Assembly (NCBI GenBank): GCA_039975855.1
Contig: JBDWGH010000002.1
Location: 248,001 to 312,000, forward strand
DNA: 64,000 nt
Source: Litorimonas sp039975855
GTDB lineage: Bacteria; Pseudomonadota; Alphaproteobacteria; Caulobacterales; Maricaulaceae
Direction: 5' to 3'
Of this stretch, positions 43,748-52,151 are shown one piece after another (the stretch's first letter is position 1; each line of letters starts with the position of its first letter). The translations under genes and the position numbers were made by a program. A model generated the notes under the pieces. It searched no databases. It was not told the origin of the DNA and saw nothing but the letters and a program-made list of their open reading frames with translations.

Positions 43748-45599
43748 GGATTGTTTGCGCCAGCTTTTGGCTGACCCCCTCTACCGACGCCAAATCTTCG
43801 ACCGTTGCGCCTTTGACGGCTTTGGCCGAACCAAAATGGCTCAATAATGCTTTCTTGCGCCCCGGACCGATGCCGTCAATCCCATCCAGTGGATTTGCAA
43901 CCATCGATTTCTTCCGCCGTGCTCGGTGAGTTCCAATAGCAAACCGGTGTGCCTCATCCCGCAAACGCTGCAGATAATATAGCGCAGGTGTGCGCATGGG
44001 CAGCGTAAACATCCCTCGCCCGTTCATATGAAAGGTCTCGCGTCCAGCATTTCTATCAGGTCCTTTGGCAATCGCCACCAGAGTAATGCGGCTAAGAACA
44101 TTTAACTTTTCAAGTGTCTCAGTAACGGCCGAGAGCTGTCCCTTCCCTCCATCAATAATAACGAGATCGGGCCATTCCAACTTCGGGTCTTTTGACAAAC
44201 GCGCAAATCGGCGTTTCAGCACTTCACGCATCATACCAAAGTCATCCCCCGGCGTTATAGTCACGTCCTTAATGTTGAATGTCCGATAATCGCGTTTTTG
44301 AAACCCTTCGGGCCCTGCTACGATAAAAGCCCCAACCGCATTCGTGCCCTGGATATGACTATTATCGTAAACTTCGATGCGTTGTGGGGTTTCATCCATC
44401 CCAAAAATTTCTTGGACTTCTTTCAACAATTTTTCCTGCGCGCCTGTCTCGGCCAGTTTACGACCTAACGCCTCTTGAGCATTCTTCTCCGCCTGGCTAA
44501 CAATCCGCTTTTTTTCGCCACGCTGCGGGATAAGAATATCGATCTTGCGGCCGGAGCGTTCTGATAAGGCCGAAACCAAAAGGTCAAATGACTCGACAGT
44601 ATGGGACAGCAAGACCTGCTTAGGGATGGGCTTATTCGAATAGAACTGCGCAATAAATGCCCCCAAAACCTGGTCTGGCGGATCGTCAGAAGAGTGCCTC
44701 GGGAAATAGGAATTCGTCCCCCAATTTTGTCCTGCCCGAAAGAAATAGACTTGGATACAAGTGCGACCGCCCGCCGTATACATGCCCATAACGTCAGCGT
44801 TTGAAAACGTCTGCGGGTTCACATTATGCGCGCCTGATTTTGTCAGCACTTGAGCAATGGCCTGCAAGCGGTCCCGCAATTCGGCCGCTTTTTCAAACTC
44901 CATCGCCTTAGAAGCGGTCTCCATATCGGCCTGGAGCTTTTGCCGGAGCGAGTCAGACTTTCCTTTCAGAAAACCTTCAGCTTCATCTATCAATTCTTGA
45001 TAATCCGGAAGAGAAATCACACCCGTGCAAGGCGCGGAACACCGTTTGATTTGAAATTGCAAACACGGACGTGTTCTGGCTTCGTAATAACTATCCGTAC
45101 AATTGCGGAGCCTGAAGGCGCGCTGCAGCGTGTCCAGCGTGCGATTGACAGCGCCTGCGCTTGCAAAAGGGCCGTAATAGACACCTTTAATTTTGCGGGC
45201 CCCGCGATGTTTCGTAACCTGTGCGGCAGCATGGTCTTTGCGCACCAAAATATAGGGAAAACTTTTATCGTCACGCAGGAGAATATTGTATCGCGGCTTG
45301 AGCCGTTTAATGAGTGAGGCCTCCAAAATTAAGGCCTCTGTCTCACTGTCTGTAATCACAAATTCCATCGCCGTTGTGGCGCGGATCATTCGGCGCAAAC
45401 GTGTTGGGTGACGATCATAAGACGTATAAGCCGTGACCCGTTTTTTCAGATTCTTTGCTTTGCCGACATAGAGCACATTTCCAAATTCATCGAACATCCG
45501 GTACACGCCAGGTTTCCCCGGCAAGCGTTTCACGTAATCGGCGATGAGCTTCGGCCCATATTTCGCTCTGGGCTGGGTGGATTTCGACTCAGTTGACAC
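43725..45599 (-). CDS. uvrC: UvrABC excinuclease subunit C
   Basis: UvrC makes both incisions around bulky DNA lesions. The 624 residues show the GIY-YIG nuclease 'PGVYRMFDEFGNVLYVGKAK' near 30-50, a Cys-containing segment ('CTDSYYEARTRPCLQFQIKR', 'CSAPCTG') near 170-195, a UVR motif 'LQADMETASKAMEFEKAAEL' near 225, the RNase H-like endonuclease with 'VYDNSHIQGTNAVGAF' near 415 and 'LVIIDGGKGQLSAV' near 483, and C-terminal helix-hairpin-helix 'GIGPGRKKALLSHFG'. It sits after DUF2237 with an 8-base gap. Confidence 0.97.
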   Translation of the reverse strand: MSTESKSTQPRAKYGPKLIADYVKRLPGKPGVYRMFDEFGNVLYVGKAKNLKKRVTAYTSYDRHPTRLRRMIRATTAMEFVITDSETEALILEASLIKRLKPRYNILLRDDKSFPYILVRKDHAAAQVTKHRGARKIKGVYYGPFASAGAVNRTLDTLQRAFRLRNCTDSYYEARTRPCLQFQIKRCSAPCTGVISLPDYQELIDEAEGFLKGKSDSLRQKLQADMETASKAMEFEKAAELRDRLQAIAQVLTKSGAHNVNPQTFSNADVMGMYTAGGRTCIQVYFFRAGQNWGTNSYFPRHSSDDPPDQVLGAFIAQFYSNKPIPKQVLLSHTVESFDLLVSALSERSGRKIDILIPQRGEKKRIVSQAEKNAQEALGRKLAETGAQEKLLKEVQEIFGMDETPQRIEVYDNSHIQGTNAVGAFIVAGPEGFQKRDYRTFNIKDVTITPGDDFGMMREVLKRRFARLSKDPKLEWPDLVIIDGGKGQLSAVTETLEKLNVLSRITLVAIAKGPDRNAGRETFHMNGRGMFTLPMRTPALYYLQRLRDEAHRFAIGTHRARRKKSMVANPLDGIDGIGPGRKKALLSHFGSAKAVKGATVEDLASVEGVSQKLAQTIHDYFHED

Positions 45600-45607
45600 G
45601 CCCCTAA

Positions 45608-45994
45608 TTAGGGAGTGTCGGCTTTAACAGCAAACGCTTGGAACGTCTCAAGCGGAACACGTTCCAGCGCGATTTGATGTGTCGCTTCTAAAACCACCTG
45701 CGGTGCGCACCCAGCAGCATGCGCTTCTTTCCACCTTTCTAAGCAGAGACACCATTGATCGCCTGGTTTCAGCCCCGGAAATCGATACTCCGCACGAGGT
45801 GTCGATAGGTCATTTCCCTTGGATTTGGAGAATTTTAGAAAGCCTTGGGTCATGACAGCACAAACCAAATGCCGTCCACGGTCAGCAGACTGTGTCTCGC
45901 AACACCCATCCCGAAACCACCCTGTCATTGGATCGGTGGAGCAGGTTTGCAAAGGTGTTCCGAGAACGTTTTTCGAACCGAGGCGTGAAGTCAT
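45608..45994 (-). CDS. DUF2237 family protein
   Basis: 128 residues. 'NVLGTPLQTCSTDPMTGWFRDGCC' region near 9-32, 'GRHLVCAVMTQGFLKFSKSK' near 40 and 'GDQWCLCLERWKEA' near 78 are the hallmarks of DUF2237. The conserved Cys (about six) suggest metal or disulfide chemistry, but the function is not known. It overlaps folB by four bases. Confidence 0.85.
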   Translation of the reverse strand: MTSRLGSKNVLGTPLQTCSTDPMTGWFRDGCCETQSADRGRHLVCAVMTQGFLKFSKSKGNDLSTPRAEYRFPGLKPGDQWCLCLERWKEAHAAGCAPQVVLEATHQIALERVPLETFQAFAVKADTP

Positions 45995-46401
45995 CGAGAT
46001 TTCACGACCTCTACGCCCGCTGTATCAGCTTTCAATAAAGCTTGAGGCTTCGCGATGCGGACCGCGACGCTTTGGACGCGAGGGTCTGCCGAGAGCGCCC
46101 AATCTGCAATCCTAGCGGCGAGCGTTTCGACAAGTTGCACATGCGCTTCTAGCGCAAGTTCCTCGCATTTATCGGCGACTAGGCCATAATCCAGTGTCTC
46201 GTGAAGGCGATCTTCTTTCGGTAAGTTCATATCCGCCATGTCGAGTTCAACATCGATAATGATGGGTTGGGTCGCTTCATATTCGTGCGGATGAACGCCA
46301 ATACTGGCCTGTATCAACAAACCTTTGACGAAAATGCGGGTAGAGACTGGCATAGCTTTGCGCGACCGAAAGCGGTTCAGCATTGTTTTTCTGTCGCTCA
46401 T
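45991..46401 (-). CDS. folB: Dihydroneopterin aldolase
   Basis: FolB converts dihydroneopterin to 6-hydroxymethyldihydropterin in folate synthesis. Core motifs: 'GLLIQASIGVHPHEYEATQP' near 27 (catalytic Glu in HEYE), 'ETLDYGLVADKCEELAL' near 67 (D-Y) and 'VQLVETLAARIADWAL' near 88 (pterin-binding Glu). 136 residues including an N-terminal extension of about 16. Overlaps the SDR gene as ATGA, with which it forms a pterin group. Confidence 0.9.
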   Translation of the reverse strand: MSDRKTMLNRFRSRKAMPVSTRIFVKGLLIQASIGVHPHEYEATQPIIIDVELDMADMNLPKEDRLHETLDYGLVADKCEELALEAHVQLVETLAARIADWALSADPRVQSVAVRIAKPQALLKADTAGVEVVKSR

Positions 46402-47141
46402 AGTGCGCCTCCGAAAGCCAGATCAGATGTTTCCCAGACTAAATGTTGACCACCATCCACGGCGATCATCTGCCCTGTAACTGCTTTCGCAGAAAGCAGA
46501 TAACGGACGCCGTGCAAAATCGTATCCGGCGGACTGCCTTCACCCAGCAATGTCGCCTTGGCTTCGTTGGCGAACTCTCCTTCCGCCTGCTCCGAGTTTT
46601 CTAATGTCGGTCCGGGACCAATGCCATTTACTCGAACTGTCGGCGCAAAGCTTTGCGCCATGGTTTTAGTGGCCCAATAAAGCCCTGCCTTCGCCAGGCT
46701 ATAGGTGAAAAATTGCGGGTTGGGTTTCAGTACGCGTTGGTCAATCATATTGATAACACAGCTTCCCTTTTCGGCCTGAGCCGCAAAGTCCGCAGACAGA
46801 CGTAGAGGCGCATCAAGATTTACCGCGCGATGATAATCCCAAATTGCCGTCGTGAAATCTTGGGCAGTGTCTTGCCGAAAGGTCGAGGCGTTATTAATCA
46901 ATGCGGACAACGGTCTTTCGCAACGTGCTATAAGCGAATTGACTTCCTGCGGGACCGATAGATTTGCCTTCACGATAGAGGCAGAGCCGCCCCTTTCGGC
47001 AATTTCACCAGCGAGTTTCTGAGCCTTACCCTCGCTACGATTATAATGCACACAAACATGCCAACCGTCATTTGCTAAACCACTGGCAATAAAGGCGCCA
47101 ACCCGCGCCCCTGCACCTGTAATTAAAACCGCTTTACGCAC
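46398..47141 (-). CDS. Short-chain dehydrogenase, pteridine-reductase-like
   Basis: 247 residues from the GTG at 47141. The Rossmann motif is 'VLITGAGARVGAFIASGLA' (T-G-x-x-x-x-x-G near 8-14) with 'NNAS' near 92, which is NAD(P)-binding SDR. The catalytic Y-x-x-x-K is 'YSLAKAG' near 148. 'HYNRSEGKA' gives an Arg suited to NADPH, and the R-x-G loop plus late 'VNGIGPGPTL' resemble FolM/PTR1 pteridine reductases. The neighbours folB and a QueD-like gene support a pterin substrate such as dihydromonapterin or dihydrofolate. It overlaps the queD-like stop by 8 bases. Confidence 0.72.
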   Translation of the reverse strand: MRKAVLITGAGARVGAFIASGLANDGWHVCVHYNRSEGKAQKLAGEIAERGGSASIVKANLSVPQEVNSLIARCERPLSALINNASTFRQDTAQDFTTAIWDYHRAVNLDAPLRLSADFAAQAEKGSCVINMIDQRVLKPNPQFFTYSLAKAGLYWATKTMAQSFAPTVRVNGIGPGPTLENSEQAEGEFANEAKATLLGEGSPPDTILHGVRYLLSAKAVTGQMIAVDGGQHLVWETSDLAFGGAL

Positions 47142-47496
47142 GAACCCGCGCGCGTTCCCCACAGCTGGGGCGACCGACTTCGACACAAGCGAGCCCTGGC
47201 AAGCTCGGGGCCAACCGCTCAAAAATCCAAGCTGCTATTTGCTCTAAAGCTGGTTGTTCCAAACCCTCCACTTCATTCAACAGCGAATGGTCCAGAGGCG
47301 CAACAACGTCTCTAACGATCTGTTCTATTTTCCAAAGATCACGAACCCAACCTTTGTCTTCTTGGGCGTCGCCGATAATTGTAATAGTGCCTTGAAAACT
47401 GTGACCGTGGATTTTCTTAAAAACATCATTTGCGTCGGCATGGCCAAAGTAGTGAGCCGCTTCGAACTGAAAATCTTTTTCAATCTCGAACCGCAT
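47134..47496 (-). CDS. queD: QueD/PTPS-family protein lacking the usual Cys
   Basis: 120 residues from ATG 47496. The tunnel-fold signature is 'FEIEKDFQFEAAHYFGH' and 'IHGHSFQGTITI', giving the three zinc His (near 15, 30, 32), and 'LDHSLLNEVEGLEQP' gives the Asp-His pair near 70. The catalytic Cys of QueD (E. coli KCGRLHGHSF) is replaced: here the segment is 'DVFKKIHGHSF'. The C-terminal 'GRPSCGERARV' differs from the usual E-T-C-T-x-G-C. The exact reaction (6-carboxytetrahydropterin, 6-pyruvoyltetrahydropterin or a dihydroneopterin cleavage) is therefore uncertain. It begins the folB/SDR group. Confidence 0.75.
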   Translation of the reverse strand: MRFEIEKDFQFEAAHYFGHADANDVFKKIHGHSFQGTITIIGDAQEDKGWVRDLWKIEQIVRDVVAPLDHSLLNEVEGLEQPALEQIAAWIFERLAPSLPGLACVEVGRPSCGERARVRA

Positions 47497-47500
47497 CAGA

Positions 47501-48481
47501 TTATGCGCCAAATGACGTCATGCGCAAAACCACGGCTAGGAGGTAAACAACATAGGCAATCGTGAAAGCCGCACCGGTTTTCTTACCAATTGGCTGACGA
47601 CGTAAAACGTAAAGAAGTAAAACGAAGCTCGCGACCAACATAACCCAAAAATCAAAGCTCTTCAGAGTACCGTCAATCATGATTGGCCCGGCCAATGCAG
47701 AAGCCCCCATCACTGCAAATACGTTAAATACATTTGATCCAAGCACGTTGCCGATCGCCACCTCAGGATGACCACGATAGGTCGCGACAATCACTGTTGC
47801 GATTTCCGGCAAAGACGTGCCCACAGCAACGATTGTCAAACCAATGATAGTCTCCGACACTCCAAATCCGGCGGCAATCGCAACGGCATTATCGACGATG
47901 AGTTTGCCGCCGATAATTAAGCCTACAATCCCGAGGACTACATAGATCATAGACTTTAGCGTATTGGTCGGAAGACCGTCCTCACCCTCATCAATCTCTG
48001 TCATTTCCTCTAAAATCGGATCATCGGCGCCAGCTTTCGCGAGACGGAACATAAAAATCAGATAGGCGATAATCCCACCGAACAAGATTGCGCCCTGCCA
48101 TTGCATCAGTGGTGAATGAACGAAGGATAGAAAGACAAAGAGCACTGCAGCGAAAAGCGCAATAAAACTGTTACGCGCAACACCAGACATATTCGTGGGG
48201 ATGGCTAGGATAAGCGCCGGAAGACCAAGAGCCAACAGGACATTGGCAATATTCGACCCAACCACATTACCGGCGGCCAAGTCACCTTCACCCATCAATG
48301 CGGCTTGTACACCTACAACCATTTCAGGTGCAGATGTCCCGAAGGCGACAATCGTCAAGCCGACTATAAGCGCGGGAACGCCCCAATGGCGCGCCAATGC
48401 CGCAGCGCCGCGCACCATAATGTCACCAGCAATGATCAGGACGACCAAGCCAACCAGAAGAATAAGAAATGCGGAAATCAT
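47501..48481 (-). CDS. Calcium/sodium antiporter (CaCA, YrbG-like)
   Basis: 326 residues with ten to eleven membrane segments in two inverted repeats. Each repeat carries the exchange motif: 'IVAFGTSAPEMVVGVQAALMG' and 'GNVVGSNIANVLLALG' in the first (about 43-90), and 'IVAVGTSLPEIATVIVATYRG' and 'GNVLGSNVFNVFAVMG' in the second (about 210-255). The Glu in each repeat coordinates Ca2+. It exports Ca2+ in exchange for Na+ across the inner membrane. It is 5 bases upstream of the queD-like gene. Confidence 0.93.
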   Translation of the reverse strand: MISAFLILLVGLVVLIIAGDIMVRGAAALARHWGVPALIVGLTIVAFGTSAPEMVVGVQAALMGEGDLAAGNVVGSNIANVLLALGLPALILAIPTNMSGVARNSFIALFAAVLFVFLSFVHSPLMQWQGAILFGGIIAYLIFMFRLAKAGADDPILEEMTEIDEGEDGLPTNTLKSMIYVVLGIVGLIIGGKLIVDNAVAIAAGFGVSETIIGLTIVAVGTSLPEIATVIVATYRGHPEVAIGNVLGSNVFNVFAVMGASALAGPIMIDGTLKSFDFWVMLVASFVLLLYVLRRQPIGKKTGAAFTIAYVVYLLAVVLRMTSFGA

Positions 48482-48505
48482 GAGGGCTAGCCCTTAGATA
48501 TCGTT

Positions 48506-48634
48506 CTAATCGAACCGCTTATATTCTAGCAGGTTCAGCCCGCCGAAAGCGATTGTAATCAGAGCGAATGCGAAAAGGGCCGGATCCATGTTAAATAGAC
48601 CAAAAATGGAAATACCAGCTTGTGCGAGTGTCAT
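48506..48634 (-). CDS. Small membrane protein, 42 residues
   Basis: ATG at 48634 with AAAGG about nine bases upstream. The 42 residues start 'MTLAQAGISIFGLFNMDPAL' and continue through a hydrophobic helix ('FAFALITIAFGGLNLLEYK') to a charged 'KRFD' end, so it looks like a real one-helix protein. A longer frame from 48697 is also open. I recognise no family. It lies in the gap between the kbp-like gene and the antiporter. Confidence 0.42.
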   Translation of the reverse strand: MTLAQAGISIFGLFNMDPALFAFALITIAFGGLNLLEYKRFD

Positions 48635-48817
48635 GACAAAAAGCCTTTGAACGAAGTATATTTGCGCCCCTATAGCGAGACGGCTTTGAAAGGCCAAGCT
48701 TTATGGCAGGTCTCTCCTCATCGAATAGTGAACTTTTCAATGGTTTCGAGTGTTAGAGCATGGCAAAAAGCCATAACGCGCAAATTATAGCGCCGTTTAT
48801 AAATTGAAGGAAAAACT

Positions 48818-49273
48818 ATGTTTGGCATGATTCCATTTGTGAAAGCCGCCGGTAAGGCAATGGGCAGTGTGTTCAAAGGCAAAGACGCCGAAGACAAGCT
48901 CAAGAAGGAAGTCGAAGATTACGGCTTGAACACGGACGGCGTCGACATTGCTGTGGGTGAAGATGGTGTTGTCACAGTTAAAGGTGAAGCCGTATCTCAA
49001 GAGATGAAAGAAAAAATCATCCTGGCCGTAGGTAATGTCGAAGGCGTAGGCGGCGTGAATGACGAAGCCAAATCTGCGCTGGAAGGCCGCGAATCTCAGT
49101 TCCACACTGTTAAGTCTGGTGATTCTCTTTCAGCGATTTCAAAAACTTATTACGGCACATGGAAGCTGTATCCAGAGATCTTCGAAGCCAACAAGCCAAT
49201 GTTAACCGACCCCGACAAAATCTACCCGGGTCAAGTTCTCCGCATTCCAGCGATCAATACAGCCTCAGCTTAA
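48818..49273 (+). CDS. kbp: BON-LysM potassium-binding protein (Kbp/YgaU-like)
   Basis: 151 residues. The BON domain covers about 25-88 ('VDIAVGEDGVVTVKGEAVSQ', 'VGNVEGVGGVNDEA') and the LysM domain covers about 95-147 ('FHTVKSGDSLSAISKTYYG', 'IYPGQVLRIP'). The sequence is closely similar to E. coli Kbp (YgaU, 149 residues), a cytoplasmic K+ sensor, including 'IFEANKPMLTDPDKIYPGQ'. There is no signal peptide, so the LysM domain works inside the cell. A clear AAGGA ribosome site is 7 bases before the ATG. A small palindrome (48760-48774) lies in the promoter region. Confidence 0.93.
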   Translation: MFGMIPFVKAAGKAMGSVFKGKDAEDKLKKEVEDYGLNTDGVDIAVGEDGVVTVKGEAVSQEMKEKIILAVGNVEGVGGVNDEAKSALEGRESQFHTVKSGDSLSAISKTYYGTWKLYPEIFEANKPMLTDPDKIYPGQVLRIPAINTASA

Positions 49274-49609
49274 AGAGACAGAAGCCGGGCTGTCGGGTGA
49301 AGAGAGAGTTTCACCGGACAGCCGCGGCCCTGCTACGCACACCGTGGGCCATTTCGCCAATCGCTCTATCCGTGCCAAGACAAAGCAGCTGCTGCGGCCA
49401 TTTCCGACAGGGAGAGCGTCGAGAAATCACGTCACGGTAGGGACGCGCGCATCTCGTAATTAGGAAAATAGTCCTGAACGAATGCTGAATGGTTTCAGCA
49501 CCTTGATGACAATGTGTTCATCTTATTGCCTTCCTCTTTCCTCAATATCATCATAGTCCACTGTAACTGTTTGGTTCCTTTCACACGCCAAACGGTCTAA
49601 CGCGCGCCT
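49274..49609. other. Intergenic region with a long hairpin
   Basis: This 336-base gap between the Kbp-like gene and alr begins with a strong hairpin at 49288-49323: GGCTGTC/GACAGCC plus GGTGAA/TTCACC with one G-G mismatch and an eight-base loop. It is 15 bases after the kbp stop and may end transcription or protect the 3' end, though no T run follows. The rest shows no gene; the last 100 bases are A+T-rich and should hold the alr promoter. Confidence 0.5.
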
Positions 49610-50767
49610 ATGTCCAAACTTATTAATCAGCCTAGCTATTCCACCCGTCCAACATTGCGCGTCGATCTCCCGCAAATTCGCGCGAATTATGAAGCTCTGA
49701 AGGCAAAGGTCGGCGCTGCGAAAATCGGCGCATCTGTTAAAGCGGATGCTTATGGCCTGGGCGCAGTTGCGGTGGGCAAAACGCTCTATGGCGCAGGGTG
49801 CCGCATCTTCTTCGTCGCCACGGCTGGCGAAGGCAAAATGCTGCGCGATGGCGTCGGTCCGAACGCCGCCATTTATGTTTTGAACGGCCCTGCCCCTCGG
49901 GACAAAGGCGTCTTGCTCGGCGCAAAGCTCAAACCTGTCATCAACTCCCTGGAACAAGCCCGTTATTGGGCTGATGTATCACGCGGTATCAATGAGCCGC
50001 CCTATACGGCGATCCACATCGATACAGGCATGAACCGTTTAGGTTTAAGCTTTGAAGACACGGTTGAACTCGGCCGAGACAAATCCCTTTGGAAAGCGTT
50101 GAATCCAGAATGGGTGATGAGTCACCTCGCCTGCGCATCAGACGCCAAAAACCCGATGAATAAGACGCAATTGGCAAGTTTCCGCAAAGCTGCGGCTCAG
50201 CTGCCCCTCACCCCGCTTTCGCTTGCCAATACGGCAGGCATATATTTGGGTAAGCCCTATCATTTCCAAATGGTACGTCCGGGCATCGGCCTTTACGGGG
50301 GCAACGCCACGAATAAGCCGGGCCAAGAAGTCACCAAGCCCGTCGCCACACTCCTCGCACCTATCTTGCAAGTCAAATATATCAAAGCTGGCGAGTCATT
50401 GGGATATGGCGCTACCTATATCGCACCGCGCGATATGCGCATTGCCATTGTCGGCGCGGGTTATGCAGACGGTGTTCCCGTCAATCAGAGCAATACGGGC
50501 ACGGCTATTCTCCATGATGAGGAAGTCAAAATTGTGGGCCGCGTTAGCATGGACCTGACCATTATTGATGCGACAGATGCGAACCTATCCGTCGAAGTCG
50601 GCGGCGTTGTCATCTTCCGCGGCAAGCATTTAGAAGTCGAAGCCAAGCAATCGGAAACCATCAATTACGAACTTCTCGTACGCCTCGGCCAACGATGCCG
50701 TCGTGATTATTGGAAGCCAAAGAAGGATCCGGCAGACACCCCCAAAAAGGATTTTCGCAAGCGCTAA
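49610..50767 (+). CDS. alr: Alanine racemase
   Basis: Alr interconverts L- and D-alanine with PLP and provides D-Ala for Ddl. The PLP lysine is in 'GASVKADAYGLGAVAVG' near residue 43, the partner Tyr in 'ESLGYGATYIAP' near 268, and 'GIGLYGG', 'GRVSMDLTIID' follow the family. The 385 residues include a short N-terminal extension ('MSKLINQPSYSTRPTLRVDL'). A Lys/Asp-rich tail ends the protein. No convincing terminator follows. The stand-alone position suggests housekeeping expression. Confidence 0.95.
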   Translation: MSKLINQPSYSTRPTLRVDLPQIRANYEALKAKVGAAKIGASVKADAYGLGAVAVGKTLYGAGCRIFFVATAGEGKMLRDGVGPNAAIYVLNGPAPRDKGVLLGAKLKPVINSLEQARYWADVSRGINEPPYTAIHIDTGMNRLGLSFEDTVELGRDKSLWKALNPEWVMSHLACASDAKNPMNKTQLASFRKAAAQLPLTPLSLANTAGIYLGKPYHFQMVRPGIGLYGGNATNKPGQEVTKPVATLLAPILQVKYIKAGESLGYGATYIAPRDMRIAIVGAGYADGVPVNQSNTGTAILHDEEVKIVGRVSMDLTIIDATDANLSVEVGGVVIFRGKHLEVEAKQSETINYELLVRLGQRCRRDYWKPKKDPADTPKKDFRKR

Positions 50768-51344
50768 GGCTTGCAGCCCATCTTGGGAACTGCCGAGGTA
50801 TTAAAAAAAGCAGGACGTGCCCGCAGAGATGTCTCCCCGATGGAATACCAAAAGGGAAAAAAGAGTTTTACGCGAAGACGTGGCACACACCCGGTTCCGA
50901 AATCGCTTTCGCGCTTTCGGTTCCTTGCCATTCGGTTGTTAATCGAATGGATTGTGCCGACTCTGCGGCAATGGTTTTTGAAGAAGCGGCCCGTCTGTCC
51001 CACCAGTATGGCCAGCGTTGGACCATGGCGTCGGCTCTCACTCCTAAAGTCCCGGCACCTCTCTGGCTCTCACACCAGAACACTCAGACCCATCGTCTTT
51101 CAAACCAGCAAGCGAGGCCTCGCCTGTCCCATATCTGAAAGAACCTGACCAATATATCACAGTTTTCGAAAGTGAGGATTATTCACTTGGAATGAATGAT
51201 AAGCCCTTGAAGTAGAAAGACCTTGTTTTACGCGAAAGCGGGGCAGAATTTTGAATTAGCGGATTACTGAATGCTTTGAAGACGTTAGCCGAATGCCTCA
51301 AACCGCCCAATATGGTACGCTCGTCAAAACACTGATTAACTCGA
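50768..51344. other. Intergenic region with two tandem hairpins
   Basis: 577 bases between alr and the RlaP-type gene. Open frames on both strands lack ribosome sites and look like noise. Two hairpins stand close together: 50897-50920 (CCGAAA/TTTCGG with inner CGC/GCG pairs) and 50928-50950 (CCATTCG/CGAATGG, perfect seven pairs, nine-base loop). The direct repeat GGTTCC flanks the first. This could be a structured RNA, but I recognise no known class. 51150-51344 is A+T-rich and shows nothing definite. Confidence 0.4.
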
Positions 51345-52151
51345 CTATTCCCCGTTTACGACCTCACGAAAAAGAACATCTGCTGCCTGATGTAAATTCT
51401 CTTTTGGTCCAGAGATGGATTTAACGGCCTCTCGTGCCCAGTCGAACTCAGAGACAATAAATTTATCGATAATATCTACCCGTGGGGCTTCACCTATTTC
51501 TTTGGACTTACTTTTTTCATTCAGCAATTTTTCAAGCGCGGCTACTAATTCAAGGTCCAAATCAACACCACTTAAAAGCTCTTGGAAATTCATGGGTGGG
51601 ATAACGTCAGGATGCATCCGCATCCAACGCACTGCCATAGCAGGGCGAACAATATAGAAATACTTTTTGAGATTCACCCGCTCTTTGCCGTCCACATGTA
51701 CGCTCCATTGCCGTCCGCCAAGATGAAGATAGTGATGTAAGCAAGCGGGTCCGTGGGTTACCTCCCGCGAAAACGCCCTCAATTTCGCGCAGACGACATC
51801 ATCCCAGAGATAATGTATTGGGCTAGATAGCCACTCCAGCATCACAGGATTAGGCTTCAATAAGAGAGTTAGGGCCTTCTTGATGTCCCATCCATTTATA
51901 TCTAAAACTCCATCAATAGGGAGTTCAATCACATCACGTCCAGGCGTTAGCGAAAGGTACCATTCGGCAGGCCGTGCATAAACAAAGCGTACGTCGAAAT
52001 CACTGTCAGGCGACGGGAAACCCCAAGCGCGACTACCGCTCTCAATTGCAAACAAAATACGTACATCGTGCGTTGTCTCAATACCGCGTAGTTCAGAAAT
52101 TATTGACTTACGCATGTGGCTTGAAATCGCAGTGTTAAAATCAATGTTCAT
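51345..52151 (-). CDS. RlaP-type nucleotidyltransferase (DNA pol beta superfamily)
   Basis: 268 residues from ATG 52151 (AGG-containing ribosome site just upstream; an ATG at 52184 is possible). The nucleotidyltransferase core is 'FAIESGSRAWGFPSPDSDFD' near 31-50, with the G-S signature and two metal Asp (DSDFD), and the third Asp lies in 'IDGVLDINGWDIKKAL' near 82. 'PNPVMLEWLSSPI' and 'GRQWSVHVDGKERVNLKKYF' are typical of the RlaP family (PF10127), named for its pairing with RNA ligases in RNA repair operons. No ligase gene is next to it here, so its partner is unknown. Region is low in neighbours and probably accessory. Confidence 0.83.
   Translation of the reverse strand: MNIDFNTAISSHMRKSIISELRGIETTHDVRILFAIESGSRAWGFPSPDSDFDVRFVYARPAEWYLSLTPGRDVIELPIDGVLDINGWDIKKALTLLLKPNPVMLEWLSSPIHYLWDDVVCAKLRAFSREVTHGPACLHHYLHLGGRQWSVHVDGKERVNLKKYFYIVRPAMAVRWMRMHPDVIPPMNFQELLSGVDLDLELVAALEKLLNEKSKSKEIGEAPRVDIIDKFIVSEFDWAREAVKSISGPKENLHQAADVLFREVVNGE

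Noticed and set aside
50771..51148. 125-residue plus-strand frame after alr, and a 71-residue frame on the other strand
   Set aside because: Neither has a ribosome site or recognisable fold; the composition looks random and the stretch contains hairpins.
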